64,000 bases of DNA from Eubacterium nodatum ATCC 33099 (GTDB taxonomy: Bacteria; Bacillota; Clostridia; Peptostreptococcales; Anaerovoracaceae): positions 98,409-162,408 of the forward strand of contig AZKM01000025.1 of the NCBI GenBank assembly GCA_000510425.1. Reading direction: 5' to 3'. The first letter of the stretch is position 1. Each line of letters begins with the position of its first letter. Below the pieces are notes generated by a model that did not search any database, was not told where the DNA came from, and saw nothing but the letters and a program-made list of their open reading frames with translations. Shown piece by piece: positions 37,670 to 46,819 of this stretch. A program made the translations under genes and the position numbers.

Positions 37670-38103
37670 TACGCCTCACCTTCCTTTATCTTTTCTTTGC
37701 CTTTCAGAACGAAGTCAGTCTTAACCGGAAGTTTGTGACTGGCAAGCCTCATAGCTTCTCTTGCTGCCTCTTCTGTAACACCTGCAATTTCGAACATAAC
37801 TCTACCCGGTTTTACAACTGCCACCCAGTATTCAGGAGCACCTTTACCGGATCCCATACGAACTTCAGCCGGTTTCTTAGTAACTGACTTATGTGGGAAA
37901 ATTTTAATATATACTTTGCCGCCTCTTTTGGTGTATCTTGTCATTGCGATTCTGGCAGCCTCAATCTGATTTGAAGTTATCCACCCGCATTCCGTAGCGA
38001 CAAGTCCGTACTCACCGTAAGTAACTGTGTTACCTTTGGTAGCTACGCCTTTCATTCTACCTCTATGAACTCTTCTATGTTTTACGCGCTTTGGCATCAA
38101 CAT
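37669..38103 (-). CDS. rplP: 50S ribosomal protein L16
   Basis: 144 residues starting [19 protein letters not shown]; the first ATG has AGGAGG nine bases upstream. Contains the [16 protein letters not shown] and [20 protein letters not shown] segments near the tRNA corridor. Coupled to rpmC. Confidence 0.97.
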   Translation of the reverse strand: MLMPKRVKHRRVHRGRMKGVATKGNTVTYGEYGLVATECGWITSNQIEAARIAMTRYTKRGGKVYIKIFPHKSVTKKPAEVRMGSGKGAPEYWVAVVKPGRVMFEIAGVTEEAAREAMRLASHKLPVKTDFVLKGKEKIKEGEA

Positions 38104-38129
38104 GGCTCAGTTCCTCCTTTCACTATTGC

Positions 38130-38990
38130 TTATTCCTGCGGTTCCTCAGCCGGTGCTTCAGAAACCGGTTCTTCCACCTGCGGCTCCGCTTTTGGAGCTT
38201 CCTTAGTCTTCCTAACTCTTGGGCTTACTGCCTTTGCAAAGTCCTGACGAGAACCTCTGTCGTTTCTTCTTCTGTCATTTCTTCTTCTGTCACCGTCTCT
38301 TCTCGATCTTCTCTCTCTCTTTTCACGCTTTTCTTCGCGAATCGGATTCTGCAAACCCTTGTCCAGAATTTCGCCGTGGTTGATCCAAACCTTAACACCG
38401 ATTTTTCCGTATGTTGTATCCGCTTCAGCAAATCCATAATCGATATCAGCTCTCAATGTGTGAAGAGGAACATTTCCTTCACTGTACTTTTCACTTCTGG
38501 CAATTTCTGCACCGTTCAGTCTTCCCGAGCAAAGAATCTTAATTCCCTTAGCATTAGCTTTCATAGTTCTTCCGAGTGCCTGTTTCATAGCTCTTCTGAA
38601 AGCAACTCTGTGTTCCAAAGCTTCTGCAATGCTTTCTGCTGTTAACTGCGCATCCAGCTCCGTTCTTCTTACCTCTTCAATAGAAATAGTGATTTCTTTA
38701 TTTGTAAGCTTTTCAAGCTTTTTCTTAAGTTCATCAATTCCGGCTCCGGATCTTCCAATTACCATGCCCGGTCTCGCTGTTAAAACAACTATCTTTAGCT
38801 TGTTTTCTGCTGTTCTTTCCAGAACAACTTTGGAAATTCCTGCTCCATAAAGAGATTTTTTCACAAATGCTCTTACTTTATTATCTTCCGCAAGGAACTC
38901 GGCAAAATTTTCTTTACTTGCGTACCATTTTGAATTCCAGTCCTTGATTACGCCTACTCTTAACCCATGTGGGCTTACTTTCTGACCCAT
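38130..38990 (-). CDS. rpsC: 30S ribosomal protein S3 with a long C-terminal extension
   Basis: 286 residues against about 215-220 in most bacteria. The body is normal: KH domain with [21 protein letters not shown] and the C-terminal domain with [25 protein letters not shown]. From about residue 213 an extra tail of some 74 residues follows: an Arg/Asp-rich stretch with two RRRND units, then a Pro/Glu/Ala-rich acidic end. S3 lines the mRNA entry channel and has helicase activity, so the tail could reach mRNA, but its role is unknown. Confidence 0.95.
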   Translation of the reverse strand: MGQKVSPHGLRVGVIKDWNSKWYASKENFAEFLAEDNKVRAFVKKSLYGAGISKVVLERTAENKLKIVVLTARPGMVIGRSGAGIDELKKKLEKLTNKEITISIEEVRRTELDAQLTAESIAEALEHRVAFRRAMKQALGRTMKANAKGIKILCSGRLNGAEIARSEKYSEGNVPLHTLRADIDYGFAEADTTYGKIGVKVWINHGEILDKGLQNPIREEKREKRERRSRRDGDRRRNDRRRNDRGSRQDFAKAVSPRVRKTKEAPKAEPQVEEPVSEAPAEEPQE

Positions 38991-39003
38991 TCAATGAACC
39001 TCC

Positions 39004-39342
39004 TTAATTTTCTCTCTCTTTAAGAGTTACACCTACATGGCTTGATCTCTTAAGAATCATCGATGCTCTTCCCTGAGCCCCGGCTCTCCATCTCTTCATG
39101 GTTGGACCCTGGTTGGCATATACTTCTGCAACATATAAATTATCACGGCTCATATCAAAGTTGTTTTCAGCATTTGCAGCAGCCGATTCTACAACTTTTT
39201 CCAGGATTTCTGAACCTTTGCCAGGTGTGAACTTAAGAATGTTCAACGCCTCTCCTAAGTCTTTGCCTCTTACTAAATCTGCAACAGGCTTAAGCTTTGA
39301 AGGAGACATTCTGACATATTTCGCAATTGCTTTTGCTTCCAT
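39004..39342 (-). CDS. rplV: 50S ribosomal protein L22
   Basis: 112 residues from MEAKAIAKYVRMSPSKL at 39342, with GGGAGAT before it. The extended loop (VYANQGPTMKRWRAGAQGRA) reaches the exit tunnel and is a macrolide-resistance site in other bacteria. Confidence 0.96.
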   Translation of the reverse strand: MEAKAIAKYVRMSPSKLKPVADLVRGKDLGEALNILKFTPGKGSEILEKVVESAAANAENNFDMSRDNLYVAEVYANQGPTMKRWRAGAQGRASMILKRSSHVGVTLKEREN

Positions 39343-39361
39343 TTTATATCTCCCTTTCTTA

Positions 39362-39640
39362 CTATCTGACCCTACTTGATTTATCAGCAGCATGTCCTCT
39401 GTATGTTCTGGTTGGAGCAAATTCTCCAAGCTTGTGACCCACCATATCTTCTGTCACATATACAGGCACATGTTTCCTGCCGTCATGAACGGCAATTGTA
39501 TGTCCTATCATCTGCGGAAAAATAGTGGATGATCTCGACCATGTCATTACTACCTTTTTCTCATTAGCTGCATTCATCTCTTCGATTTTCTTCAACAGCT
39601 TAGGATCGACGAAAGGACCTTTTTTTAGTGATCTGCTCAT
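39362..39640 (-). CDS. rpsS: 30S ribosomal protein S19
   Basis: 92 residues: [19 protein letters not shown] and the signature [23 protein letters not shown]. It binds the head of 16S rRNA beside S13. Confidence 0.97.
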   Translation of the reverse strand: MSRSLKKGPFVDPKLLKKIEEMNAANEKKVVMTWSRSSTIFPQMIGHTIAVHDGRKHVPVYVTEDMVGHKLGEFAPTRTYRGHAADKSSRVR

Positions 39641-39654
39641 TTTATGCTCCTTCC

Positions 39655-40488
39655 CTATTTGTCATTTCTCTTCTTAACGATATACTTGTTAGAAGGCTTA
39701 TTCTTCTTCCTTGTCTTGTAGCCGAGAGCAGGTTTACCCCAAGGAGTAACCGGACTCTTGCGCCCAACAGGAGCTCTTCCTTCTCCACCGCCGTGTGGGT
39801 GGTCATTAGGGTTCATTACGGAACCTCTTACAGTAGGTCTCCATCCCATATGACGCTTTCTGCCGGCTTTACCAATCTGAATGTTGGAATGATCCGCATT
39901 GCCAACTTCTCCGATTGTAGCTCTGCATACCATCAAAACTTTTCTAACCTCTCCGGAAGGCAGTCTTACCTGAGCATACTTACCTTCTTTAGCCATAAGC
40001 TGTGCACCGTTTCCTGCCGATCTGACCATCTGAGCACCTCTGCCCGGCTTCAGTTCCACATTGTGGATAATTGTACCCACCGGAATATTGGCAAGGGGCA
40101 GAGCATTTCCTACCTGAATGTCTGCTTCAGGTCCTGAGTAAACTGTAGTTCCAACAGTCAGTCCCTGTGGTGCAATGATATATCTCTTTTCACCATCAGC
40201 ATATACAATCAATGCAATATTTGCACTTCTGTTAGGATCGTATTCGATTGTTGCAACTTTACCCGGGATACCGTCTTTATTTCTCTTAAAATCAATGATT
40301 CTGTATTTTCTTCTGGCACCGCCGCCTCTATGACGAACTGTAATTTTTCCTCTGAAGTTTCTTCCGGCATTCTTCTTGAGGGTTGTTGTCAACGATTTCT
40401 CCGGGGTACCGGTTGTGATTTCCTCAAATGTAGAAACCGTCATGCCTCTCACACCGGGAGAAGTCGGATTATATTTTCTGATTCCCAT
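39655..40488 (-). CDS. rplB: 50S ribosomal protein L2
   Basis: 277 residues. Contains [19 protein letters not shown] and the highly conserved C-terminal [19 protein letters not shown], whose His is important for peptidyl transfer. Standard place between rplW and rpsS. Confidence 0.97.
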   Translation of the reverse strand: MGIRKYNPTSPGVRGMTVSTFEEITTGTPEKSLTTTLKKNAGRNFRGKITVRHRGGGARRKYRIIDFKRNKDGIPGKVATIEYDPNRSANIALIVYADGEKRYIIAPQGLTVGTTVYSGPEADIQVGNALPLANIPVGTIIHNVELKPGRGAQMVRSAGNGAQLMAKEGKYAQVRLPSGEVRKVLMVCRATIGEVGNADHSNIQIGKAGRKRHMGWRPTVRGSVMNPNDHPHGGGEGRAPVGRKSPVTPWGKPALGYKTRKKNKPSNKYIVKKRNDK

Positions 40489-40506
40489 TTATGACAACCT
40501 CCTATA

Positions 40507-40797
40507 CTACAGATTTGAGAAGAATTCGATTTCTTTGCTTGCTTCAGTCAGCTTTACGATAGCCTTCTTATAAGCAGAAGTCATACCTACATATCTTCCC
40601 ATTCTCTTCTTCTTACCATTTACATTCATAATGTTCACTTTTTCGACCTCAACATCAAAGATTTCTTCGATTGCTCTCTTAACCTCTGATTTATTGGCAT
40701 CGCTTGCAACCTTGAATGTGTACTTCTTTTCTGCAGCCTGATCCATACTTCTTTCACTGATGACCGGCTTAATGATTACATCGTATGCAGTTCTCAT
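40507..40797 (-). CDS. rplW: 50S ribosomal protein L23
   Basis: 96 residues ([21 protein letters not shown] and [19 protein letters not shown]). It lies at the tunnel exit and is the trigger-factor docking site. Start overlaps the rplD stop (TAATG). Confidence 0.97.
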   Translation of the reverse strand: MRTAYDVIIKPVISERSMDQAAEKKYTFKVASDANKSEVKRAIEEIFDVEVEKVNIMNVNGKKKRMGRYVGMTSAYKKAIVKLTEASKEIEFFSNL

Positions 40798-41420
40798 TAT
40801 GCGTACACCTCCTCGATCTTTTCAACAGCTTCTTTTGTTACAATGAAGCTTGTGTAATTAACAATGTCATATACATTCATTGTTCCAACAAGGGCAGTTC
40901 TTACTCCCTGGATATTTGCAGCCGATTTGATAACATTTTCATCTTTTTCTGCAGTTACAATCAACGCTTTTTTAGCTGCACCGATATTTGCCAGTGTTTC
41001 AACCATATCCTTTGTCTTCGGTGCATCGAATTTCAACTCATCCAGTACGATTATTTCCTTATCCAAAACCTTGGCAGAAAGTGCAGACTTAAGTGCAAGT
41101 CTTTTAACTTTCTTAGGAACAGCATAGCTGTAATCCCTTGGCTTCGGTGCAAAAACGACACCGCCTCCAATCTGTGAAGGGTCTGTGCTGCTTCCCTGTC
41201 TGTGACGACCGGTTCCCTTCTGTCTAAAAGGCTTTCTTCCGCCTCCTCTGACTTCGCCTCTTGTCTTAGCAGACTGAGTACCCTGTCTCTGGTTCGCCAA
41301 GTAATTCTTCACAACTTCGCGAACAGCATTAGCATTAGGCTCAATGCCAAAAATTTCATCTTTAAGCTCCAGTGTGCCAGTTTCCTGACCTTCCATATTG
41401 AGCATTTTTACTGTAGCCAT
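40797..41420 (-). CDS. rplD: 50S ribosomal protein L4
   Basis: 207 residues with the tunnel loop [20 protein letters not shown]. In E. coli L4 represses the S10 operon through the mRNA leader; a long structured leader is also present here upstream of rpsJ. Confidence 0.97.
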   Translation of the reverse strand: MATVKMLNMEGQETGTLELKDEIFGIEPNANAVREVVKNYLANQRQGTQSAKTRGEVRGGGRKPFRQKGTGRHRQGSSTDPSQIGGGVVFAPKPRDYSYAVPKKVKRLALKSALSAKVLDKEIIVLDELKFDAPKTKDMVETLANIGAAKKALIVTAEKDENVIKSAANIQGVRTALVGTMNVYDIVNYTSFIVTKEAVEKIEEVYA

Positions 41421-41448
41421 TATGCGCTTCCTCCTTTCCTCAGTCTAA

Positions 41449-42084
41449 CTACTTGTCCTGACCTTTTACGGCATATCTAACCTTAACCAGGCTGCCTTTT
41501 CCACCCGGAACAGCTCCTTTAACGAGCATTAGGTTTCTGTCAGTATCGATTTTTACAAGTTCAACATTCTGCACCGTTACAGTGTCACGACCCATGCGAC
41601 CGGGACCTGCATTTCCCGGAAATACTCTTGACGGGTATGTAGCACCTGCCAAAGCACCTGCTAATCTCTTGTGCTTTGAGCCGTGGGTCATAGGGCCTCT
41701 GTGATGTCCGTGTCTTTTGATGTTGCCCTGAGTACCTTTTCCCTTGGATACACCGGTAATATCCAGTTTCTTTCCTTCTTCAAAGTCTGCAACTGTGATT
41801 ACCTGTCCTAATTCATAAACTTCTCCTTCGTCATTTCTAAACTCTGCGAGATGTTTCTTAGGTGTAACGCCACTCTTTTCAAAGTGACCTGTCATTGGCC
41901 TGTTTACTCTCTGAGGCTTCTGTTCTTCATAACCGATCTGAACTGCATTGTATCCGTCAGTTTCTACTGTCTTGATCTGTGTAACCACTTCCGGTCCCGC
42001 TTCAATAACGGTTACAGGAACCACCTCTCCTGCCTCTGTGAAAATCTGCGTCATGCCGACTTTCTTTCCTAAAATTGCTTTCAT
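41449..42084 (-). CDS. rplC: 50S ribosomal protein L3
   Basis: 211 residues. The loop [23 protein letters not shown] region and the C-terminal [11 protein letters not shown] reach towards the peptidyl transferase centre. Starts 59 bases after rpsJ. Confidence 0.97.
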   Translation of the reverse strand: MKAILGKKVGMTQIFTEAGEVVPVTVIEAGPEVVTQIKTVETDGYNAVQIGYEEQKPQRVNRPMTGHFEKSGVTPKKHLAEFRNDEGEVYELGQVITVADFEEGKKLDITGVSKGKGTQGNIKRHGHHRGPMTHGSKHKRLAGALAGATYPSRVFPGNAGPGRMGRDTVTVQNVELVKIDTDRNLMLVKGAVPGGKGSLVKVRYAVKGQDK

Positions 42085-42143
42085 TATTGTTTTCCTCCGT
42101 TCTTACATTGGTCCGCTTATGCGTACATCTAAGGGAGCGTCCC

Positions 42144-42455
42144 TTACAGTTTGATTTCAATGTCAACGCCGGCAGGAAGATCTAACTTGGTTAGAGCATC
42201 CGTTGTCTGAAGCGTTGCATTGGTGATGTCGATCAATCTCTTGTGAGTTCTCTGTTCGAACTGTTCTCTGCTGTCCTTATACTTATGAACTGCACGCAGG
42301 ATTGTTACAACTTCTTTTTCTGTCGGAAGAGGAATCGGTCCGGAAACATCCGCGCCGGTCTTCTTCGCAGTCTCAACGATCTTTGCTGCTGACTGATCAA
42401 GCAAAGCATGATCATAAGCCTTAAGTCTGATTCTGATTTTTTGTAATTCGCTCAT
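42144..42455 (-). CDS. rpsJ: 30S ribosomal protein S10
   Basis: 103 residues ([21 protein letters not shown], ending in [11 protein letters not shown]). S10 also joins transcription antitermination as NusE. First gene of the supercluster, with TTAGGAGG upstream and a leader of about 250 bases. Confidence 0.97.
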   Translation of the reverse strand: MSELQKIRIRLKAYDHALLDQSAAKIVETAKKTGADVSGPIPLPTEKEVVTILRAVHKYKDSREQFEQRTHKRLIDITNATLQTTDALTKLDLPAGVDIEIKL

Positions 42456-42702
42456 TTTTTGCCTCCTAATTTTTTTGTACTGTTTTCGCTATTCTCGTAC
42501 AAGGAATCTCAAGCGCCTACTTTTCAACATATGCTGCGTTCTTAAAACGCTCCGCCTGCTTTGCACACGCTTCCGTGCGTTTCCTCATGAATTTGCACAA
42601 AACAAAAGTCGGCGACTCCCTCGCCCCCGTCAAGCAGGGACAATTCTCCGCAGAAATTACCTGATAGCTCAGCAACTTCCTGCTTCTTCGCCTTATGCAA
42701 GC
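42456..42702 (-). promoter_or_regulatory. Long structured leader of the S10 operon
   Basis: Minus strand stems: GGCGA-TCGCC (around 42608-42625), ACGCAC/GCGTGT (around 42573-42590), GCGTT-AACGC (around 42536-42550) and TTGTAC-GTACAA (42477-42504) just before the ribosome site. No terminator T-run and no T-box sequence. A long leader before rpsJ recalls L4-controlled S10 leaders, but no sequence match is claimed. Confidence 0.45.
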
Positions 42703-42708
42703 CCTATA

Positions 42709-42737
42709 AGTATATCCTATCTTTTGAGATAATGCAA
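42709..42737 (-). promoter_or_regulatory. Promoter of the ribosomal supercluster
   Basis: TTGCAT, 17 bases, TATACT on the minus strand. It is the only good promoter between smpB and rpsJ and would begin transcription near 42702. Confidence 0.75.
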
Positions 42738-42756
42738 TACTTTTTTTATAAAAAAT

Positions 42757-42793
42757 AACACCTTATTCGATCAGTTTATCCGATTAAAGTGTT
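42757..42793 (-). terminator. Terminator after smpB
   Basis: AACAC...GTGTT arms with further pairing (CTTATTCGA against TCCGATTAAAG, two mismatches), followed on the minus strand by ATTTTTTATAAAAAAA. It also has T5 on the plus side. It separates smpB from the S10 promoter. Confidence 0.7.
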
Positions 42794-42858
42794 GTTTTTC
42801 AATATCTATGTGAGTTTTAATCCGCACACTGCTCCTAGCGTACACATATACTTATCTA

Positions 42859-43326
42859 TCAGCGATACTTCCTTTTCATAGCCTGCTCCATCTTACGATT
42901 TGCATCACGCTTTGCTATATCATCACGCTTATCATAATTCTTCTTTCCCCTGGCGACTGCAATTTCAATTTTAGCCAGACCATATTCGTTTATATACATC
43001 TGCAACGGCACCAGAGTAAAGCCCTTCTGCGTGGTGAGTCCCGTCAGCTTTCTGATTTCTCTTTTGTGCAGCAGAAGCTTACGGATACGAAGGGGGTCTG
43101 TATTGAAACGGTTTCCCTGTTCATAAGGACTTATATTCATTCCGATTATAACAAGCTCACCGTTTTGAAGCCTTGCATAGCTTTCCTTTATGCTGACCTT
43201 TCCGGCTCTTACAGACTTTATTTCCGTGCCGGTTAAAACAATTCCCGCCTCATATACTTCTTCGATAAAATAGTCATGTCTTGCCTTCTTATTATTTGCA
43301 ACAATTTTTCGTTCTTTTTTGCCCAT
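42859..43326 (-). CDS. smpB: SsrA-binding protein SmpB
   Basis: 155 residues from [20 protein letters not shown] at 43326; the AAGGG site fits this ATG rather than one six bases upstream. SmpB brings tmRNA to stalled ribosomes. [27 protein letters not shown] and the basic C-terminal tail ([20 protein letters not shown]) are typical. No tmRNA gene is visible next to it. Confidence 0.96.
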   Translation of the reverse strand: MGKKERKIVANNKKARHDYFIEEVYEAGIVLTGTEIKSVRAGKVSIKESYARLQNGELVIIGMNISPYEQGNRFNTDPLRIRKLLLHKREIRKLTGLTTQKGFTLVPLQMYINEYGLAKIEIAVARGKKNYDKRDDIAKRDANRKMEQAMKRKYR

Positions 43327-43360
43327 GGTCATCCCTTAATCATTCAATCACCTAAAATAC

Positions 43361-43480
43361 AAGCTGCCGGTATGCTCCCCCGAAACGGACTGTTTTCAAA
43401 TCATAACCCCATTAAAAGATAAGCCGCCGGTATATATCCCCCAATCAAAGTCCTGTTAAAATCAGTTTCATCAATTAAAC
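43361..43480. repeat. Two imperfect tandem copies of a 60-base unit
   Basis: Units 43361-43420 and 43421-43480 both begin AAGC(T/C)GCCGGTAT and keep CCCCC, then CTGTT and AAATCA at matching positions. The unit lies between lepB and smpB on the leader side of smpB. Confidence 0.5.
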
Positions 43481-44047
43481 TTAATACGGATTCTTTATGG
43501 TTCCGATCTTATTAAACGGAAAAAGTCTGAATACGACCTTTCCTACAACATCCTCTTCTTTAACCAGACCCACTCTGTCAGATCTGCTGTCTATACTAAC
43601 TGTACGGTTATCTCCCATGCAAAACAGTTTTCCCCTAGGCACTTTCATATTATCAATGTTACCTGTAGTAGTGCCGTCCTTAGTATACTGCTGATTGTCT
43701 TTCTTGCCGTTTAAATACACTTCTCCGTCTTTAATATTTACCGTATCTCCCGGAACTCCTATTACTCTCTTTATCAAAAGTTTTTTCTTTCCGTCCTTTG
43801 TTTCCAGATTCGATTTAAATACAATGACATCTCCCTTTTTAGGTTCTCCGCCCAGCTTGTATGACATTTTGAATACAAAGAGATAGTTATTCTCATAAAA
43901 ATTAGGTTCCATCGAAGTTTCCTTCACTATGGTAGGTTTTATAAACTGCACAATTATTATTGCAATTATCGCTGCAATGGCAATGTCCTTAATCCATTCC
44001 ATTATAACACTTTTCTTTCTCTTATCGCTGTATTTATCACTTGCCAT
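43481..44047 (-). CDS. lepB: Signal peptidase I
   Basis: 188 residues, the short Gram-positive form with one N-terminal membrane segment (about 22-37). The catalytic Ser45 lies in TSMEPNF and the Lys93 general base in KRVIGVPGD; MGDNRTVSIDSR is the C-terminal box. It cleaves signal peptides outside the membrane. Start 15 bases after the pseudouridine synthase gene. Confidence 0.96.
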   Translation of the reverse strand: MASDKYSDKRKKSVIMEWIKDIAIAAIIAIIIVQFIKPTIVKETSMEPNFYENNYLFVFKMSYKLGGEPKKGDVIVFKSNLETKDGKKKLLIKRVIGVPGDTVNIKDGEVYLNGKKDNQQYTKDGTTTGNIDNMKVPRGKLFCMGDNRTVSIDSRSDRVGLVKEEDVVGKVVFRLFPFNKIGTIKNPY

Positions 44048-44061
44048 CAGTTAGTTCCTCC

Positions 44062-45018
44062 TTAAAATAACCTTTTCATAATTTCATCAAAATTTTTAGG
44101 GGTCTTGGCTACGATCTCCTTGCCCTCTAAATAACTGTATTTTTCGGGACACCCTTTGAATTTTATCATATAAGCATGTAGAAGCTGTGTCGTCAGACCA
44201 AATTCCTCTTTTATATATCGATTTGTTTTCGGCGAGCCATATTTTCTATCACCAATTATGGGATGCCCCACACTCGCAAGATGCGCCCTTATCTGGTGAG
44301 TTCTTCCCGTTATTATCTCCACCTTAACCAAAGTGAAATTTTCACCTGTTTTGATGGGTGTAACTATAGTTTCCATGGACTTACCGCCCTCTGCAACCAG
44401 AGAAATTCTATTCTTTTTCTCATTTTTGACCATGCCGCCTATAAGGTGCATTCTCCGATCTAAGGCCCCTGAAACTATGGTTTTGTAGAATTTCCTAACA
44501 GTTCCTCGCTCTCTCATCATACGATTAAAATCCTGTAGTGTACTATAATTTTTACAAAAAATAACCAGACCGCCGGTGTTTCGATCCAGCCTATTTACCG
44601 CCGCCGGCGAAAAAGTTCTCTCAGAGTCTTGTGCATACTCGCCTTTCGCTGTCAGATAAGCTACAACCTGATTAGCAAGGTGATTCTTTTTCTCCTCATC
44701 ATTGCCGTGAGTCAAAAGCCCTGCAGGTTTATCAACAACCAAAATGTTTTCGTCTTCATAAGCAACACTGAATTGTTTTTTAACAATTATATTTTTCTTA
44801 GATTTGATAAATTTTTTTAAATCTTCATCTTTGATATATAAATAAAGTTCATCTCCACGCTGAAGTATATATTCACCACTTTTCCTTTTTCCGTTTACCT
44901 TAACATCTTTTCTGATGGCTTTATACAGAAAACTCAAAGGTGCATCGGACAGATACTTACGCAGAAATTTATCCAGCCTTTGATTATACTCATTATCTGT
45001 AATTATAATTTTTTTCAT
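44062..45018 (-). CDS. RluC/RluD family pseudouridine synthase
   Basis: 318 residues from MKKIIITDNEYNQRLDKF at 45018. Domains: N-terminal S4-like domain (about 10-75) and catalytic domain with the Asp of NRLDRNTGGLV and GRTHQIRAHL. It isomerises uridines in 23S rRNA; the target site cannot be told from sequence. No Shine-Dalgarno sequence is present and a -10 element ends six bases before the ATG, suggesting a leaderless message. Confidence 0.92.
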   Translation of the reverse strand: MKKIIITDNEYNQRLDKFLRKYLSDAPLSFLYKAIRKDVKVNGKRKSGEYILQRGDELYLYIKDEDLKKFIKSKKNIIVKKQFSVAYEDENILVVDKPAGLLTHGNDEEKKNHLANQVVAYLTAKGEYAQDSERTFSPAAVNRLDRNTGGLVIFCKNYSTLQDFNRMMRERGTVRKFYKTIVSGALDRRMHLIGGMVKNEKKNRISLVAEGGKSMETIVTPIKTGENFTLVKVEIITGRTHQIRAHLASVGHPIIGDRKYGSPKTNRYIKEEFGLTTQLLHAYMIKFKGCPEKYSYLEGKEIVAKTPKNFDEIMKRLF

Positions 45019-45024
45019 GAAAAC

Positions 45025-45053
45025 ATTATACAACAATCACATGGTTAAAGCAA
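45025..45053 (-). promoter_or_regulatory. Promoter giving a leaderless pseudouridine synthase mRNA
   Basis: TTGCTT, 17 bases, TATAAT; only GTTTTC separates the -10 from the ATG at 45018, so transcription should begin at or next to the A of the start codon. Confidence 0.65.
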
Positions 45054-45127
45054 AACTAATTGTTCTTTCAGCACATTTATGTTAAACTACTGTTGTAGAT
45101 TTTAGTGAAAAGTGAAAGGGATTTTCA

Positions 45128-45592
45128 ATGAGCAAAACAAATTCATTTAGAGATTATTATTACGACCACAGCGATATTTTTTTAGCTTTCATACTTATAG
45201 TAGTAGCTGCAGGGCTTGTCTTTTGGCGAGTTGATATAATTATGGATTATCCTAAAACCTTAGACACCAACACAAGCAAAACTGTTACTTCAGACAATAA
45301 ATCTCCTGAAAATAAAGTAGAAAAGGATAAAACGGAAACTATTACCAAAGGAGCAAGCAAAGCCACATGGAAAAACGACACTCTGGCTGAAGATATTACC
45401 GTTGAGTTAAGAGGCAAAAAAGAGGCTCCGATGGTTCAGGCGTTAATAAATGCAGGAATATTCATCAGTAAAGATGAATACGAAAAGGTATGCAAAGAAG
45501 CCAAGCGAAAACATCAAAACATAAGAAAAGGCACTTATACCTTTACCAAGGGTATGAATAAAGAAAAAATAGTTAAACTTATTACAGATTAG
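45128..45592 (+). CDS. Membrane-anchored protein resembling part of MltG (YceG), no catalytic domain
   Basis: 154 residues: short cytoplasmic N-terminus, one membrane segment (about 16-35), a Lys/Thr/Glu-rich linker, then a domain of about 60 residues (APMVQALINAGIFISKDEY ... IRKGTYTFTKGMNKEKIVKLI). This last part looks like the LysM-like region seen in YceG/MltG endolytic transglycosylases, but the catalytic domain is absent. It may be a cell-wall related accessory protein; function unknown. AAAGGGA precedes the ATG; aldolase follows by 24 bases. Confidence 0.75.
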   Translation: MSKTNSFRDYYYDHSDIFLAFILIVVAAGLVFWRVDIIMDYPKTLDTNTSKTVTSDNKSPENKVEKDKTETITKGASKATWKNDTLAEDITVELRGKKEAPMVQALINAGIFISKDEYEKVCKEAKRKHQNIRKGTYTFTKGMNKEKIVKLITD

Positions 45593-45616
45593 TATTATTT
45601 TTTAGGAGGTAAAACT

Positions 45617-46546
45617 ATGGCATTGGTTACTACGACTGAGATGTTCAGAAAAGCTCTCGAAAGCGATTACGCTATCGGTGCTTTCAACGTAAACAACATG
45701 GAGATTATACAGGGAATAGTTGATGCGGCTCAGTCAGAAAATGCTCCACTTATTCTGCAGGTTTCTGCAGGTGCACGCAAATATGCAAAACCCGTCTATC
45801 TGACCAAGCTGGTTGAGGCTGCAATTGCAGACACCGGTGTTGATGTAGCACTGCATCTTGATCACGGTGCAAACTTCGATATTTGCAAAAGCTGTATCGA
45901 TGGCGGATTCACATCGGTAATGTACGATGGTTCTATGCACCCCTTTGAAGAAAATATTAAGATTACAAAACAGGTTGTTGAATACGCCCACGCCCACGGT
46001 GTCGTGGTGGAAGCAGAACTGGGAAAACTTGCAGGTATTGAGGACGATGTAAAGGTTTCAGAGGCTTCCGCAAAATTCACAGATCCTGAAGAGGCAGCTG
46101 AATTTGTTGCTAAAACCGGAGTGGATTCCCTTGCAGTTGCAATAGGAACAAGTCACGGTGCATATAAATTCAAAGGAACTCCTTATCTTGATTTTGAAAG
46201 ACTGAAAACCATTCATAAACTTATACCGGATACACCGATCGTCCTCCACGGAGCTTCTTCCGTTCCTCAGGAATTTGTACAGCTCTGTAATAAATACGGA
46301 GGAGATGTTCCCGGCGCACAAGGCGTTCCGGAAGAAATGATTCGTGAGGCGACAAAATACGGTGTTTGCAAAGTGAACATAGATACCGATCTTCGCCTTG
46401 CCATGACAGCTTCCATCAGAAAAACCATGGTTGAAAATCCGGCAGAGTTTGACCCTCGCAAATACCTGGGAAACGGTCGCACCGCCATTCAAAAAATGGT
46501 GGCTCATAAGATGCGTGATGTTCTTAACTGCTCTAACAAACGATAA
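45617..46546 (+). CDS. fba: Fructose-bisphosphate aldolase, class II
   Basis: 309 residues. It cleaves fructose 1,6-bisphosphate to DHAP and glyceraldehyde 3-phosphate with zinc. Visible are GAFNVNNMEI, the zinc-binding LHLDHGANFD (about 80-89), SVMYDGS, HGVVVEAELG and LHGASSVP. AGGAGG lies six bases before the ATG. Terminator downstream. Confidence 0.96.
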   Translation: MALVTTTEMFRKALESDYAIGAFNVNNMEIIQGIVDAAQSENAPLILQVSAGARKYAKPVYLTKLVEAAIADTGVDVALHLDHGANFDICKSCIDGGFTSVMYDGSMHPFEENIKITKQVVEYAHAHGVVVEAELGKLAGIEDDVKVSEASAKFTDPEEAAEFVAKTGVDSLAVAIGTSHGAYKFKGTPYLDFERLKTIHKLIPDTPIVLHGASSVPQEFVQLCNKYGGDVPGAQGVPEEMIREATKYGVCKVNIDTDLRLAMTASIRKTMVENPAEFDPRKYLGNGRTAIQKMVAHKMRDVLNCSNKR

Positions 46547-46572
46547 AGACAGAAAATAAAAATAAGCGATAG

Positions 46573-46679
46573 AATATAGCATGTCAGAATAAAAATATCC
46601 GAATCAACTCCAAAAGAAGGATTTGAAAATGCAATTTTTCGAAAGCGACTCAGCATAAAATTTTCTTACATGCTATATT
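46573..46679. repeat. Long-span inverted repeat after fba
   Basis: AATATAGCATGT (46573-46584) and ACATGCTATATT (46668-46679) are perfect 12-bp arms, extendable by an A-T and a G-U pair, enclosing 83 bases. It could be a structured 3-prime UTR of fba or a small non-autonomous element. No target duplication seen. Confidence 0.45.
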
Positions 46680-46689
46680 TTCTTTATAC

Positions 46690-46726
46690 AAAAAACGGCT
46701 GATGCTTGGAAAATCAGCCGTTTTTT
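46690..46726. terminator. Bidirectional terminator between fba and pncB
   Basis: AAAAAACGGCTGA and TCAGCCGTTTTTT form a perfect 13-bp stem around 11 bases, with A/T tracts serving both strands. The two genes converge here. Confidence 0.9.
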
Positions 46727-46819
46727 AGCGAGCACTGTTTTATGACAGTTCTTTCACAAACAATGTATTTCTTATTTTAACAAAAATAGTTTGGTGACAG
46801 CATTTCTAATTTTTACTTA

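Noticed and set aside
42456..42702. T-box or other known amino acid riboswitch before rpsJ
   Set aside because: No T-box sequence, specifier-like element or terminator is visible.
42475..42732. Plus-strand open frame in the S10 leader
   Set aside because: No ribosome site and arginine/cysteine-rich nonsense-like content; it overlaps structured leader RNA on the other strand.
42859..43480. tmRNA (ssrA) gene next to smpB
   Set aside because: Neither side of smpB shows the tRNA-like ends or a tag reading frame; the gene must be elsewhere.
43361..43480. CRISPR-like array
   Set aside because: Only two imperfect adjacent copies without spacers; no cas genes anywhere in the window.
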